Positions 22,026-34,502 of a stretch of 64,000 nt of DNA are shown here, one piece after another. Made by a program: the position numbers and the translations under genes. The stretch covers positions 9,736,501 through 9,800,500 of the forward strand of contig OY987244.1 of assembly GCA_963920765.1 (NCBI GenBank). The letters run 5' to 3'. A model generated the notes under the pieces. The model saw only the letters and a program-made list of their open reading frames with translations, was not told the DNA's origin and did no database searches. The DNA is from Ulota crispa (Eukaryota > Streptophyta > Bryopsida > Orthotrichales > Orthotrichaceae). Each line of letters starts with the position of its first letter. Within the stretch, counting starts at the first letter, position 1.

Positions 22026-25017
22026 TGAAATTGCAAAAGACATCTGAAGCTTGTTTCCAAAAAGGAGTTGGCCAATTTTTTTGAACTGTATGATTTCCTA
22101 TGAGTAGGAGTTCAACTTGTTTTCACTTTCACTACCAGTTTTGTTACTTGTTGTCATAGATAAATATTCTTACAAAAACAAAAATGATTAGGACAATGGC
22201 TTTTACGCTTGCAATTTAATTGCATGGTTTGTACTTTATTATAGCCGAAGTGATGATATTGCAATTTAGATGCCGTTTTGGATGTTGCCAATGGATTACC
22301 AATTTTTGTTAAATATTCTGGATGGATTAGTCAATGGTCACACACTAGTTTCAATTTCTTTTTGAAGTCAAACTTAATAACAATTAAATTCAGTTTAAAG
22401 GTTGTCTTTAGAAGAAAATACAAATGTATAGGTAAAATTTAAGTTTTGAAATTGTTGAAGGAGAAAAGGAGTTACCTATATATATATATATATTTTTTAT
22501 TAAAAGTAACAGAGAAACTAAATGATTTCAGTCTTTCATGAAATTTTAAAATGCAGTTCTTGTTAGATTTATTAATGTGAAAAAAGTGAATATCATCATA
22601 ATTACCATACCAGCAATGCATTTTGCACATTTTTTATTTATTTTTAAGAAAGTTACCAAATCCTAAGTAACCATTGGTCGGAGCTTGCATTATTTTTGAG
22701 TGTTGATTGTGACTACATTGTTACTTTGAAAATAGGATATGCTTCTGAATTAGCCTAAAATGACAAAGGGTTTAGGAAATAAATATTTAATTGCATTCTT
22801 AATTTGGAATAAATATTTGTTCAAAAAAACAAATAACATTTTCATACTACACCAAGATCATTGTAACTCATAGGTGAACAATTAGGTTTTCTTTTATTAC
22901 ATGTATTCTATTAAATGTGTAAAAAAGAATTGAACATAGTTTCTTTGGATAAGTGGAATTTCATGATGTTATATAAAATTTTGCACCAATATGTGAACCA
23001 ATTAAATATGTATTTAGCATAGATTGCAAAACATGTTCATAAAACTTTATAATACCAAATTGTAATAAAGATATTTAGCAGTAAAAACTAAATTGTTAGA
23101 TTTGATAGCTACAAACCTTACCTCTATTGCATCCTTCACTTTGACTAACTTCACACCTTCTTACTTTGTCTATTCCACATATATTGAATTAATTAGTAAA
23201 GCAAACAAAGACACAAAGTACTAAAACAACTTAAGACAAAGTTCACGAAGCACAATATTAATTCATTTACTATCAATAAGTGACAAGGCAAATAAAAAAG
23301 TAATAAAATACATGTGAGACATGTCTTTAAAACAATTCTTAGCTGATGGATGCTTTACAATGTTTAATTGGCACCATTTTGGGACCCCTATAGCAATGTT
23401 ATTTTTTTGGGCCTTGTGAGGCTACCTTGTCAGAAATTGGACCAATGCTCTTCTCTCCCTCTTGAAATTCTCCATTCCTAGGAGGGCATGTGGCAAGTGG
23501 TAGGTGAAAAAAAACAATGCCCTATAGGTCCCAATCTTGGCCTCTAATTGATTGCTTATTTAAAAAGTGCTCTAAGGCCTATACACTAGGATCAAAATTT
23601 GGTTGTAAATTTAGAAATGCAATTTGCATTAGCATTACAACCTGGACATGCATGGTTATAAAAATAACTTGTAAGCTAGTACCTACTTTGCTACCAACAA
23701 GCTTGTAAATCACTTTTGATAACACACATAAATGAGGCTTACCAAATTCTAGTCAAAGTCCAATCTTAGACAAAAAGTATTCTATTGTGTAACATTAAGT
23801 TGTTGCAACTTAAAATTAAAGATAAACCCTAAACTCACTCTTGTACAAAAACTCACCTGCAATGGGCAAGAGAGAATAGGAGACAAGATTGTGCTACGCA
23901 CTTGCACACTGTTGTTTCCATTACATTGCATGAAAACATGAGCGTAAAAAGTATAATCCATTAATTTACATTGCAACCTTCACGTTGAAACCTCTAGCAG
24001 GTTTATGTCGAGAAGTAGGCACAAGATTCTTTTGCTGCTCCTACTATTGCTTTTCCCTCTCCTCTTTGTGGTGACTATGCAAGAAATTGCTAAAATCATT
24101 CAAAAGATCCCCACCATGGTTCTCTCTACTTTATTGAACTCTACAAAAGATAAAAAGAAAACTCCTTCCCAGACCTCCTCTTTTTCCAAACAAATATCAA
24201 CAAACAACAATCAAACCAATAAATCTATATCAAATGAAACAAAAAACAAGCAAGTACAACCAAGCCAACACCATAGTCAAGAGAAGGTACAAAAAAGCCT
24301 AAATTCAAATTTGGAAACCTTAATTCTCTATGCTTGGCACAAACTCCTCAAATCCTCCATCTATTGACAAAGGTCACAACGCAAATTAAAGCATACTAAA
24401 ATCCCTTGACAAAAATTGCAACCACAAAACACAAATTTGCAATAGGGATTTTGTTGGACACAAGAGGTGTTGCCGAGGAAAGTGAGAGAGAGAATGTGAA
24501 CAAGGAGAATTGGAAAGAATGAAGCAAAGAATGAAGCAAAAAACAAAACCAAAGGGAGAAAACACGTTTACAAAACAAAAAATGCTAAATGAAAACTTTA
24601 GAAGTACAAGCGCCTATCATGCAAAAAAAACCTAGAAATGCTGGCGATGGCATGCAATGTGTATAGGGTGGAACCAAATAATAAATTTAATAGAAGAGGG
24701 ATTGTAGACCAAATTCTATCTATTGTAAGAATAATTCGAGGTAGTAGTAATAATTTGTTCACAAAAAATTAACAAAGAAAGGTGCAATTGTTCAAATCAA
24801 CAAGATTTGTGTGCCAAACGGTGGCTCTTGTAATTTTGGACATTTATTTTTTAGTTCTTTGTCATTCTAGACACCCTGCTTACTTTGTAGTGTTAATTAT
24901 AATGAAATTCAATTAAAATTCTAAAACAATTAAGTTTGATGAAATTTATTATGTGTAAACCATATGTTTTGTTTATATAAAATAACCTTAAACATAGCTA
25001 TTAAAATATATATTGGA

Positions 25018-25020
<3 letters not shown>
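22026..25020. other. AT-rich gene-free spacer
   Basis: No gene recognised. A 120-codon frame at 24005-24367 begins with a Leu-rich stretch and continues as Lys/Asn/Ser/Gln low-complexity sequence; this looks like chance in pyrimidine- and A-rich DNA. Short TA run at 22475-22493. Confidence 0.5.

Positions 25021-25069
<49 letters not shown>
25021..25069. repeat. (TA)n microsatellite
   Basis: An uninterrupted TA dinucleotide run of about 49 bp. Confidence 0.95.
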
Positions 25070-25072
<3 letters not shown>

Positions 25073-25869
25073 CCCCTTTTTAAGTTCTTTTATGTATATA
25101 CTTCTTCTTTTAATGAACTCGGTCTTTTTTTCTATATCACTTTTACCCACACCCTTTGCTTTCTTACATATATGTTGTTTAGTATTCTCTTGTTTGAGTA
25201 CCTTCTTTAAATGTCTAAATAAAGAAGCTTTCCAAAAAAATCAAACCTAAATGATTATTTTATTTTAAGACTCTAGCTAGAATGGTGCAATAACTGTGAA
25301 GCCTTGTATATTTCACTTACTAGAAAATGTAAAAGTCTCAATATTTATCATCTGGATGTTGAATTCAGAAAATTTGAGTAATCATTTAGACTTAGAGATA
25401 TGGATTTTAAATTAGAACCACATATAGTGACGAACAAAACCGAGTATTCAAATAGGGAACTCAAGTTTAACTAGAGTTATGTGGTACTTGATAACATGAA
25501 TTGTTAAAGTGAATGATAGAAGTGTGAAAACAACTTGTTCCACTCATGTGTGTGAAAAAAAAAAGGTGAAAAAATGTTAAAGTGCTTTAAAACCAAGGGT
25601 TTGAACCACCTAGGGTTTTAGTACGCGGTACTGTTTGAAGCTGTCTGTCGCACTTAAAAAAGAATTTTTGTGAGTGTTTGTGCTTGTTTTGGAGAGGTTG
25701 TTGATGTGTTGTGATTCTACATCTGTGGACTTTGTGAGGATTGTGAGGATTTTCTATTATTTGAGTATGGCTCCCGTAATTGAGATGAAGAGAAATGTTG
25801 CTTTGTCTCAACTTTGGAGCGGTCTGTTGACATGGAAAGTAGCTGTTTCAGTTGGTATGAGTCAATTGT

Positions 25870-28370
25870 GGGTGGCTCAATTGCAAAACATTAGAAGAAA
25901 AATGGGATTTTTCAACTGCGTTTTGCCAACTATAGTATAACTAAGCCGTGAAACAACTGCAAAACAATTGCAAAATCACATAGCAACTCACTAAAGCATC
26001 TCAACAACAAAGGAGGAACACTAACAACAACACAATTATATTGTAGTTGTACACACAACTACAAAAAACATCTAAACAACTGCTGAGGACAAAAAAATTT
26101 ATCATCATCAATTTACAATTTTGCCATGGATGTTATCTATTCATATGGACTCCAGTAACCATTTCAATATCACTGCAGTTGTTTTTGAGTGGTTTAAGCA
26201 AATACTGTACTACTAAAAAACATCTCCATTGCAACTAATGCAGTTGTTCTTACGACTACGTTTTTAATCCACTTCATTAACATTTGAGGCTGCCATTCTT
26301 TTGCTTTGGGCAATTAATTTTGTTCAAAAACTTCTGGTTAGGTTTTAGTGTGAATGCATATTGTAGTTGTTGTTGTATGGCAATTGCAAGCTGGTTGTTT
26401 TTGGGATTAGGTGTTACTACAAATCAACAAAAAAGCAGCTGCACTTGCTACATATTTATTTTTAATTTGTTCTTGAATTTCCATCATTACACACGTTCCT
26501 TGAGATCCCTTGTTGAGCCTTGGGGACTGTCAAGTTTAGAAATTATTTTCAAAGTTCACTGTGTGAATAGGGCCATTTTTTTGTAGTTGAAACGCAATTG
26601 CATTACAGTTGTTTCTGGGTTGGGAATGACTGCTATACAACTATATATCAACTGATAAACAACTCACTCCTTCTTTTCTTTTCACACAATTTGTTTCTTT
26701 AAGAACTAACATATGGTTCCCTTCTTTTATTCTCTCATTTCACTTGATCTGTTGCTACTATCCCTCATAGTCTTGCTATCAACTCATTTAGCTATTGCAG
26801 TTGTATTGTTGTTGAGAAGTAGTTGACTATAGTTAGCCTTGAGTCGTTAGTGGGTTTAATGTTTAGGTTGTTTTATAGTTGCATGCTAGTTACTACTACT
26901 AAATAAACAACTAATTAGCTACTGCGTATCCTTGCAGTTGCATTTTCAATGTATAGTTGTTTTTTTTTAGAATAAAACTACCTGACAATTGCAGTCAATT
27001 TATTTATGACAACAAGTAAGAGTTAAAATATATTTGTGCAATGTGAGTTGATAGTTCAGAGTTCAAAAATTGATTGTGATTTAGGATTTGTCCAAAACAA
27101 AAAAAAATCTTAGAATATTATTCTGCTGCATTGATACATAATGTTCCCAACAGGATCTTGTACAATCTACTTTGACCTCTGTCAATACAACAGGTCTTTG
27201 TAGCAATTCTTCCCAATCATTGTTAGAGGCGTCTCATTCACCTAATCCCCTCCAAACCTTAAATTTGAGTTCTTTACCGTGATCACTCGGTTGCTTCTTC
27301 ACTATTCTCAATAGGCACTTCTTCCTCCCTTTGCACACACAACAAGGTTAGTGGAAGTGTTATGTGTGAAAGAGCAATGCTCTTTTTATTTCTCTAGTCC
27401 ACTGCATTAATGTTGTCTCTTAAGCGTACCCTATGCGCGTTAAGAATGGGCAGCTCATAGACTTTTCTGTTCTACTTTCACATAAAAATGGACCAACAAT
27501 TATTGAATTTGTATTCAATTTAGACTTGGAGTGTTGTCGGCTTTGATCTGTAGAATACAACCGTAGTGTGACTATAAAACAACTCATACATCACTCTAAT
27601 ATTACCTGTCAAATATAACTAATTGCGTAACATTTGACATACAACTACTATACAATTGACAAATATTGGCAATAGTAAAAATGATTGTTATACAACTCAA
27701 GAAGTCAGTTGTTCTTGAACTCTAAATATCTGAGACATCTTATTTGTTTTAATTATTTTTCCCCTACTACTAATTAAAATTGCATACAATATAATTATGA
27801 ATAGGTGTCTCTCTCTTCTATGGTTCCTTCACTATTTGTACTCTTCTTTTGGTGGAATCTGTATGCTCATTCTTGCTTGTGTCAAATGAAGGATCTAGAT
27901 TCAATCTCTACACTTGCAATCAATCTAACAACTGAAAACTACAAGCACAAAAGAGAAGGAGAGAACATACTTACAAATTATTCAAGTATGTAAGACTTGT
28001 TGAGCTTGCTTTTAAATTTGTGCCATTGCAAGTCGTAAGTGGGGAATTGTAACCAATTTTGTTTTTTTTAATGTAGTTCATGTCACAGTCCTCGTTGCCA
28101 TGCACTAACTAAGAAATAAATACTAAAGTGCTAGACGACATCAATTGTATATGAGTCATGCAGTTGTTTTTTATTTTTTTCAATTGTTTTTTAGTGATGT
28201 TTCAGTCATTTTCTGTTGCCACCATGCAACACCTAAGTAATAAATGCTATAGCATTGCTACATAGCTTCAATTGTATCTTAGTGGAGTAGTCATTTTTTA
28301 GTTGTTCTAGAGTGGTTTTTCAGTTGTTTTTTAGTTAGCTTGTAGTTGTATTATATTTGTATTAGTTAAC
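25870..28370. repeat. CAACT/AGTTG motif-rich block, left part
   Basis: The pentamer CAACT and its complement AGTTG, usually within AACTGCAA or GTTGCAGTTG-type contexts, recur far above chance. At 25.9-26.1 and 27.5-27.7 kb both orientations occur. At 28.15-28.36 kb nearly all are AGTTG (GCAGTTGTTTTTTA, TCAGTTGTTTTTTAGTTAG). No gene is visible; open frames in the block are short and unconvincing. The right-hand counterpart lies at 29930-30570, with the 81-bp tandem array between. Confidence 0.6.
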
Positions 28371-28444
28371 GGTCAATCCTTGACTTCTTCAAGGCAGCGT
28401 AGTCCATAACTCATTTTGCACCTGGTCCACAAGAGTTATGGTAT

Positions 28445-29830
28445 TTGGAAATCCTTAGAGAGAGGTTGAATTACATCATTGAGGTTAGGTTGTTTGGTAG
28501 TAAGCTTTGGTGTTCATTTGTGGTGTGTATGAGTGCTTAGAAGGGATTGATTTGCATCATTGAACTTAAGTTACTTGGTATTGAGCTCTGGTTTTAACTT
28601 GTGGTATGTAAGAAGACTTACAGGAGGCTGATTTGCATCAATGAAGTTTAGTTTGTTTAACATTGAGATTTGGTATTGATTTAAGGGTGATTGGAGGAGT
28701 TTAGAAGGGCCAATCTGCTTCATTGAAGGTAAGTTGCTTCCCATTGAGCTTTGATGTTGATATTAGGGTTTTTAGAAGAGTGTAGAAGGGCTGATTTTTA
28801 TAGTACAAGTTAGGTTGTTTTGCATTGAGCTTTGTTGTTGCATTTAGGGTGTTTAGAGGAGTTCCAAAGAGCCAATTTGCTTCATTGAAGGTAAGTTGCT
28901 TGTCATTGAGCTTTGATATTGATATTATGGTGTTTAGAGGTGTTTATAAGGGCTAATTTGCTTCATTGAAGATAAGTTGCTTGCCATTGAGCTTTGATGT
29001 TTATATTAGGGTTTTTAGAAGAGTGTAGAAGGGCTGATTTTTGTAGTACAAGTTAGGTTGTTTTGCATAGAGCTTTGTTGTTGCTTTTAGGATGTTTAGT
29101 GGAGCTCAAAAGAACCAATTTAGCCTCATTGAAGGTAAGTTGCTTGTCATTGAGCTTTGATATTGATATTATGGTGTTTAGAGGTGTTTATAAGGGCTAA
29201 TTTGCTTCATTGAAGATAAGTTGCTTGCCATTGAGCTTTGATGTTGATATTAGGGTTTTTAGAAGAGTGTAGAAGGGCTGATTTTTATAGTACAAGTTAG
29301 GTTGTTTTGCATTGAGCTTTGTTGTTGCATTTAGGGTGTTTAGAGGAGTTCCAAAGAGCCAATTTGCTTCATTGAAGGTAAGTTGCTTGTCATTGAGCTT
29401 TGATATTGATATTATGGTGTTTAGAGGTGTTTATAAGGGCTAATTTGCTTCATTGAAGATAAGTTGCTTGCCATTGAGCTTTGATGTTGATATTAGGGTT
29501 TTTAGAAGAGTGTAGAAGGGCTGATTTTTGTAGTACAAGTTAGGTTGTTTTGCATAGAGCTTTGTTGTTGCTTTTAGGATGTTTAGAGGAGCTCAAAAGA
29601 ACCAATTTAGCCTCATTGAAGGTAAGTTGCTTGCCATTGAGCTTTGATGTTGATGTTATGGTATTTAGAGGTGTTTAATAGGGCCCATTTCTATAGTTGA
29701 AGTTAGGTTGTTTAACATTGAGATTTGGTGTTTGTTTTATGGTGTTTAGAGGAGTTTAGAAGGGCTTATATGTATCATTAAAGTTAGGTTGCTTGTCATT
29801 GATTTTTTATGTTTAGATATGATTTCTATA
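28445..29830. repeat. ~81-bp tandem repeat with 243-bp and 487-bp higher-order periods
   Basis: The monomer consensus carries CATTGAAGRTAAGTTGCTTG, CATTGAGCTTTGATGTTGAT, ATTAGGGTTTTTAGAAGAG and GAAGGGCTGATTT. About 16-17 units run head to tail. In the middle, three monomer types form a ~243-bp trimer (the GGCTAATTTGCTTC unit recurs at 28951, 29194 and 29438). Alternating trimers (TTCCAAAGAGCC versus AGCTCAAAAGAACC) make a ~487-bp hexamer that is present twice and is nearly identical. Edge units are more diverged. Stops occur in all frames, so it is not coding. Confidence 0.85.
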
Positions 29831-29929
29831 GCAGTTTAGAAGGACTAAAGACCAACACTTATTAGAAGGTGAAGCATGCGGAGATTGGCCGCATACTGTG
29901 TATTGCCCTAAACTGCACTTTAATGTAAT

Positions 29930-30580
29930 CATGTTGCAGTAGAGAAGCCCAATGTGCAACTACATTGCAACTGGCCCTTGTATTAGGTATTTTGCTTTAT
30001 TAATGTACAGTTGAATCCCTATTGCATTATACTATTCAATCAATGTACGATTGTTGTATAACTTCTTTGCTAGTACTGTCCAACTAGATTACAACTTTAA
30101 ATCAAGTGCTTTATAATCCAATGATGACTAGAATGAGTCGTATTTATGACTAGCTTGCAACTCTATTGCAACTAGAATACAACTAAGTTACAACAAGAAT
30201 GCAACTAAAATACAACTTTGTCTCTACTAGGTGAGAACTGCAATGCAACTGATAAGTGATAATAGAGTCACTGAAGCCACTGAGATGCAACTGTCTTGCA
30301 ACTGCATAGTTGACAACTTGACATGTAAGTTATGAGGTCAACTTAGTTACAACTAAATTGCAACTATCACTGTCAATCTATTGTACATTGTAATTGTACT
30401 ATAGTACCAAAAAAGAGTGATGAGTCACTTATGTCTTGAACTTGACTATAAATCAATTGTATGACAACTGAAAAATGACTAATGTACAACTGAATTTATA
30501 GGTGAACCATTTTTCTACTAAAATAATATAAGCAACTGCAAAGCAACTACTTTACAACTAAATTGCAACTGCTTTATGAC
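29930..30580. repeat. CAACT motif-rich block, right part
   Basis: I count about 20 CAACT pentamers on the + strand in the 500 bp from 30061 to 30575, where about one would be expected for either strand together. They occur as TTGCAACT, TACAACT and similar, irregularly spaced. The opposite orientation dominates on the other side of the tandem array, giving an overall inverted layout. Confidence 0.7.
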
Positions 30581-31039
30581 TGCAAGGGACACATGTCATT
30601 ATGGATTATCAATTTCACATTTCATGAAATTGCCTAAATATGACCAGAACCTCTAAAATATGACAAGTGGCACCTGGTCATTTGTGTGTCGGATGTGCAT
30701 TAAAGGAGACATTGGGATTAGAGAGAAAGATGTCTTCTAAACAAAGAAGAAAGAAGGGCAGAGAGGGTAGGTTATTATCAAAATTTAGGAGGGGCAATGG
30801 ATGAAAGGTCACAGTTGTTTTTGAGTAGATGGCAAATGTGACAGGTTCACTATCACTAGCATGCAATTGTGGTTGACTGAAATACAACTGCAATCCATCT
30901 AGTTGTACATGAGTAATTTCATGCCATAAACTACTAAAATGCAGTCATTAATTGCAATCATTTTTACCCTCTTTTTTACTAGTGAAAGGAAATTGCTGGA
31001 GAGGTGGAGAAACAAAAAGGAGGGCTTCCAAAGCATCTT

Positions 31040-31869
31040 AATGCAAGAGAGAGGCAACGTTGCGCAACCCTACTCATTGAAGGTTGTCTTGGAACTGCGT
31101 CAAAGACAGCAAAACAATTTTGAAATGAGACAGGTAAATTTGTGTCTAACATTATTGTGAGGCGAGCTTTGAGAGGTGAAGGTTGGCTGCACAAGTGCAA
31201 TAGAAGAAACCCTTTTTGGCACGGAGACATGTTTTGGCACGTTTGAGGTTTGCTCAAAGGTATGCAAACTGGACAATTCATGATTGGAAAGGCATTATCT
31301 TCAATGATGAGACAAAGATAAATAAGTTCAATTCAGATGGTAGGTCCCGGTGTTGGATTAGAGATGGAGAACGTGTTCAACCGCAGCATGTTTGTCAAAC
31401 AGTGAAACACGGTGGCGGGCATGTCATGATATGGGGTTGTATGACAGCATTTGGACCTGGAGCTTGGTATAGGATTGAATGTATTATGGATTAGCATAAG
31501 TACAAATTTATTTTAGAAAACTTTTTGTGGTCTACAATTCGGCATTATAGTATGGATCCAAATAGCTTAGTGTTTCAGCAGGATAATGATCCAAAACACA
31601 CAAACAAGTTGGTGCAAGGGTGGCTTAAATGACAACCATTTGAGCTTCTCCAATGGCCTGCTCAATCTCTAGATTTGAATCCCATAGAGCATTTTTGGGC
31701 TCTTTTGAAACGGCAATTGAATGAGCTTTCTATGCCTCCAAGAGGAATTGAAGAATTGTGGGAGCATGTGTGTACAATTTTCTCAAGTTTTAGTCAGGAG
31801 GATTGCTTGGCATTGTATGAAAGCATGCCGCAAAGAGTTGTTGCTGTATTGGTTGCTAAAGGCTATTAG
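31040..31869 (+). pseudogene. Tc1-type (DD34E) transposase pseudogene
   Basis: The N-terminal part is decayed: GCLGTASKTAKQF near 31080 and RRALRGEGWLHKCNRR near 31160 lie in other frames. From 31216 one frame carries the catalytic domain: RHVLARLRFAQRYANWT, then IIFNDETKIN (first Asp), GGGHVMIWGCM, VFQQDNDPKHTN (second Asp) and SLDLNPIEHFWALLKR (Glu), ending at TAG 31867. Thirty-four positions separate the second Asp and the Glu, which defines the Tc1 DD34E group of the Tc1/mariner (DDE_3) superfamily. In-frame TAG at 31492 and TGA at 31630, plus a frameshift near 31205, make it inactive. No convincing terminal repeats were found. Plant mariner-like elements are normally DD39D, so this type is unusual beside a plant gene. 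Confidence 0.85.
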
Positions 31870-34502
31870 ACGGATTATTGAAGTTCAAGAAGTAAGTTGA
31901 ACAATATTGAGTACTTGTATATAGTTGTAGATTATAGGTTGTAAGAAATTATATAGTTTTTAATTTGATTTATGGTTTTGCATACATGTTCACAACTCTA
32001 TTTGCTTATGAATAAAATTTATAGCTCTAAAAAATGTTATGTAGATTGTTTATTATTGGATTTTGAAGTGCACTTCTTGAAATCAGTACTCAGTTTTGTT
32101 TGTCACTATAGAAGAACAAAATTGACCATTGTCAACATAGAGGGCAAAATTAAGAATTTGAAATTTTCACCGTGGTCCTAGAAAATAGCAAACCTTCTAA
32201 CTCTAGCTGGGAAAGGAGTTGTTTCTCTAGAATTCTCCTATGTAGCCCAAATTATGCAAACTACCTACTAAAAATGTTGTTTTCAAAAACCTCCGTCTCA
32301 AACAACCGGTTCTTGTCCCGTCCTTGTGTAACCCCAGCATGAACAAATGTAGATCATCCAGATCTCCAAGATCCAATACTTTGTTATTTTGGAGGTGCAA
32401 TTGCACAACGCCGTCAAGGCTATTTCAAAGGTGCAGTTGCATGGCAGCGTCGAATTGCTTTGGTGGTGTCCAGTTGCAACTTAGGAGACTAGAAGGAGCC
32501 ATGGTGACTTTTGCCCTGGTGGATCACTTAGCGCATTTTAAAATTGACGTGCAGCATAATATAGCAAGGGTTTTATTCATTTGAGATAAAAATTTATAAC
32601 AAACTTACAAATAAAGAAGAGAACACTCAAAGTTCTAAATCAAATATAAATAATGTAAATACACTACAAATCAAAGGAATTAAGTTTTTTTACAAATAAT
32701 ATAGGAGCACAAGATTTGGAGTTATCATATGCACAAGATTTTATTTAGTATGGGTTTGTACATGCAATCAGGTATTCAAGAGGCCATGTTGTATTGGATA
32801 AAAAGTCAAAGCAAAAGCTCAAGGGGTGCAGTGAGAAGTAGCAATAGAAACTACGTACAAACAAATAATAGGGTGCTTAAAAAACATTTGGGAAAAAAAT
32901 TATAATTTGGTTTTTTATACTATAGGGTACAAAAATATCATGAGATGTCTTCAAACTACTATACAGTATAGAAAAATAGGTCCAGTTAAAAAAAAATTAG
33001 ACCTAGGATACCCCCTTTTTTATTTGTTTTTTTGGCTAAAAGTCGTAAATCCTGCTGCCTTGTAAGTGGCATATTTAGAGCGTTCAATAATTTTATAGAC
33101 TTTACTAATTTCTACAATAAACATTGGATGGCTTTAGGTGGTTGTCATTTAATTTTGGAAATTGGCAATTCCTACTCCGAGCCCTCTGTTTGTTGTTTGT
33201 TGTTCAAGGTTCAAGGTCCAACTTGGGATTTGGGAATTTCTCAATCTATCTTTTCCACTATCTCCATATTTTGGCTGCTATTCAAAAATTATTTTTTACA
33301 TATAATTTGGCATACACTGAAGACATGTACAACACTTTGAAGCAAACATACGTACCGCATGTTTTTGCCAATCAAAGAGTTTGCATAATATATATTATAT
33401 TTGACAATTTCTTGTTGTGCACCACTATTTAGTGAAACATATTATTTTGCATATTGTAAAAACATGTACAGTACATTGAATCAAACAATGTAAGTTAAAG
33501 TAAAGTTAATAATAAAAAATAATCTCTATATCATTCATATTGATCATGTAAAAAGGACCTAAACCTAAAGTTCAATTTATATAGCATTCAATAATATGAT
33601 ACCTTCTTAGTAAATGAGCATCATTGACAATTTTTATGGAAGGTACAATAGTAGTATTGAGTACACTTTTTTGTTAGGGTACAGTTAAAACTTCAATATA
33701 GTCATTAGTAGAGGAAATTTTTTTTGAAAGAAGTTTAATGTCTAAAAAAATTGTAGTAGAATTTTTTGTTTTATCTAATTTACCATATCATTTATTCATA
33801 TCAATTCAAAATTATAAGTAATGCAAGCCCCTTCTTTAATAATGCAAAGCAGAAAATTACATAATGATAGGGTGTTCAAAATATTTAAAAAAAAAATTAA
33901 TACCCCCCTAAAAAATACTTGATGTTTGCACCTATCTCCTTATTATTTTACACATTGACCCCCCCAAGAGCAAAAGTGACTTAAAAAAAACATGAAGTGA
34001 AAAAAACTCAAAATTAAAACCAACCTAAGTGTCATAGCATATATTATAGCAAAAAATAAGGTGTTAAAACCAAATATAAATTTAAGCCTAGCAAAACTGT
34101 TTAACCCAAAAAATGAGGAGTAAAATAAATATCAAAATTTTGTGTAAACAAAGATGCCATAACTAGGGTCCAAAGAAAAAAAATAGGATGTGAAAAAAAT
34201 TTAAAATCTAACACCAATCTAAGCACCAACCAAAATGTCTTAACGGAAAAAAATAGGGTGTAAAAAAATTAGTTTTTTTTCAGTATTAAATTCTAACCAT
34301 CAAATATTCATATGTTTTTTGTACCTCTTACTCAAAACCTTTTATTGTCTAATTGTCTTTGCTTGACAATTTGATTTTTTTCATTATAAAAGACATAACA
34401 CTTCTAGGCCGTATAAATAATTATAGAGTGCCCTAATATACATCAAGTTGTCAAATTGTATAATTGTGGAGGCCTTGTTATTTTTGCATGGGAGGGAAAT
34501 AG
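31870..34502. other. AT-rich gene-free spacer
   Basis: No gene recognised. Around 32385-32485 a GC-richer patch repeats GGTGCAATTGCA / GGTGCAGTTGCA / CCAGTTGCAAC at ~45-bp intervals. From 33.9 to 34.3 kb a loosely repeated A-rich motif (AAAAAATAGGGTGT-like) gives degenerate tandem structure. Confidence 0.45.

Noticed and set aside
24005-24367. 120-codon frame with a signal-peptide-like start
   Set aside because: The Leu run comes from a CTNCTNCTN pyrimidine stretch and the rest is Lys/Asn/Gln/Ser low complexity; most likely chance.
25013-25210. Frame encoding IYIYIY repeats
   Set aside because: It is translation of a TA microsatellite; the similar minus-strand frame at 41598-41795 is rejected for the same reason.
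28445-29830. Repeat-protein gene (81 bp equals 27 codons)
   Set aside because: Stops occur in every frame of the repeat units and the period drifts by a base, so no repeat protein can be encoded.
28445-29830. CRISPR array
   Set aside because: Units are contiguous tandem copies without unique spacers, and the context is a eukaryotic nuclear genome.
30860-32010. Terminal inverted repeats of the Tc1-like element
   Set aside because: AGTTGTACATGAGT near 30900 and the complement of a segment near 31975 look loosely alike, but the match is short and gapped in AT-rich DNA.
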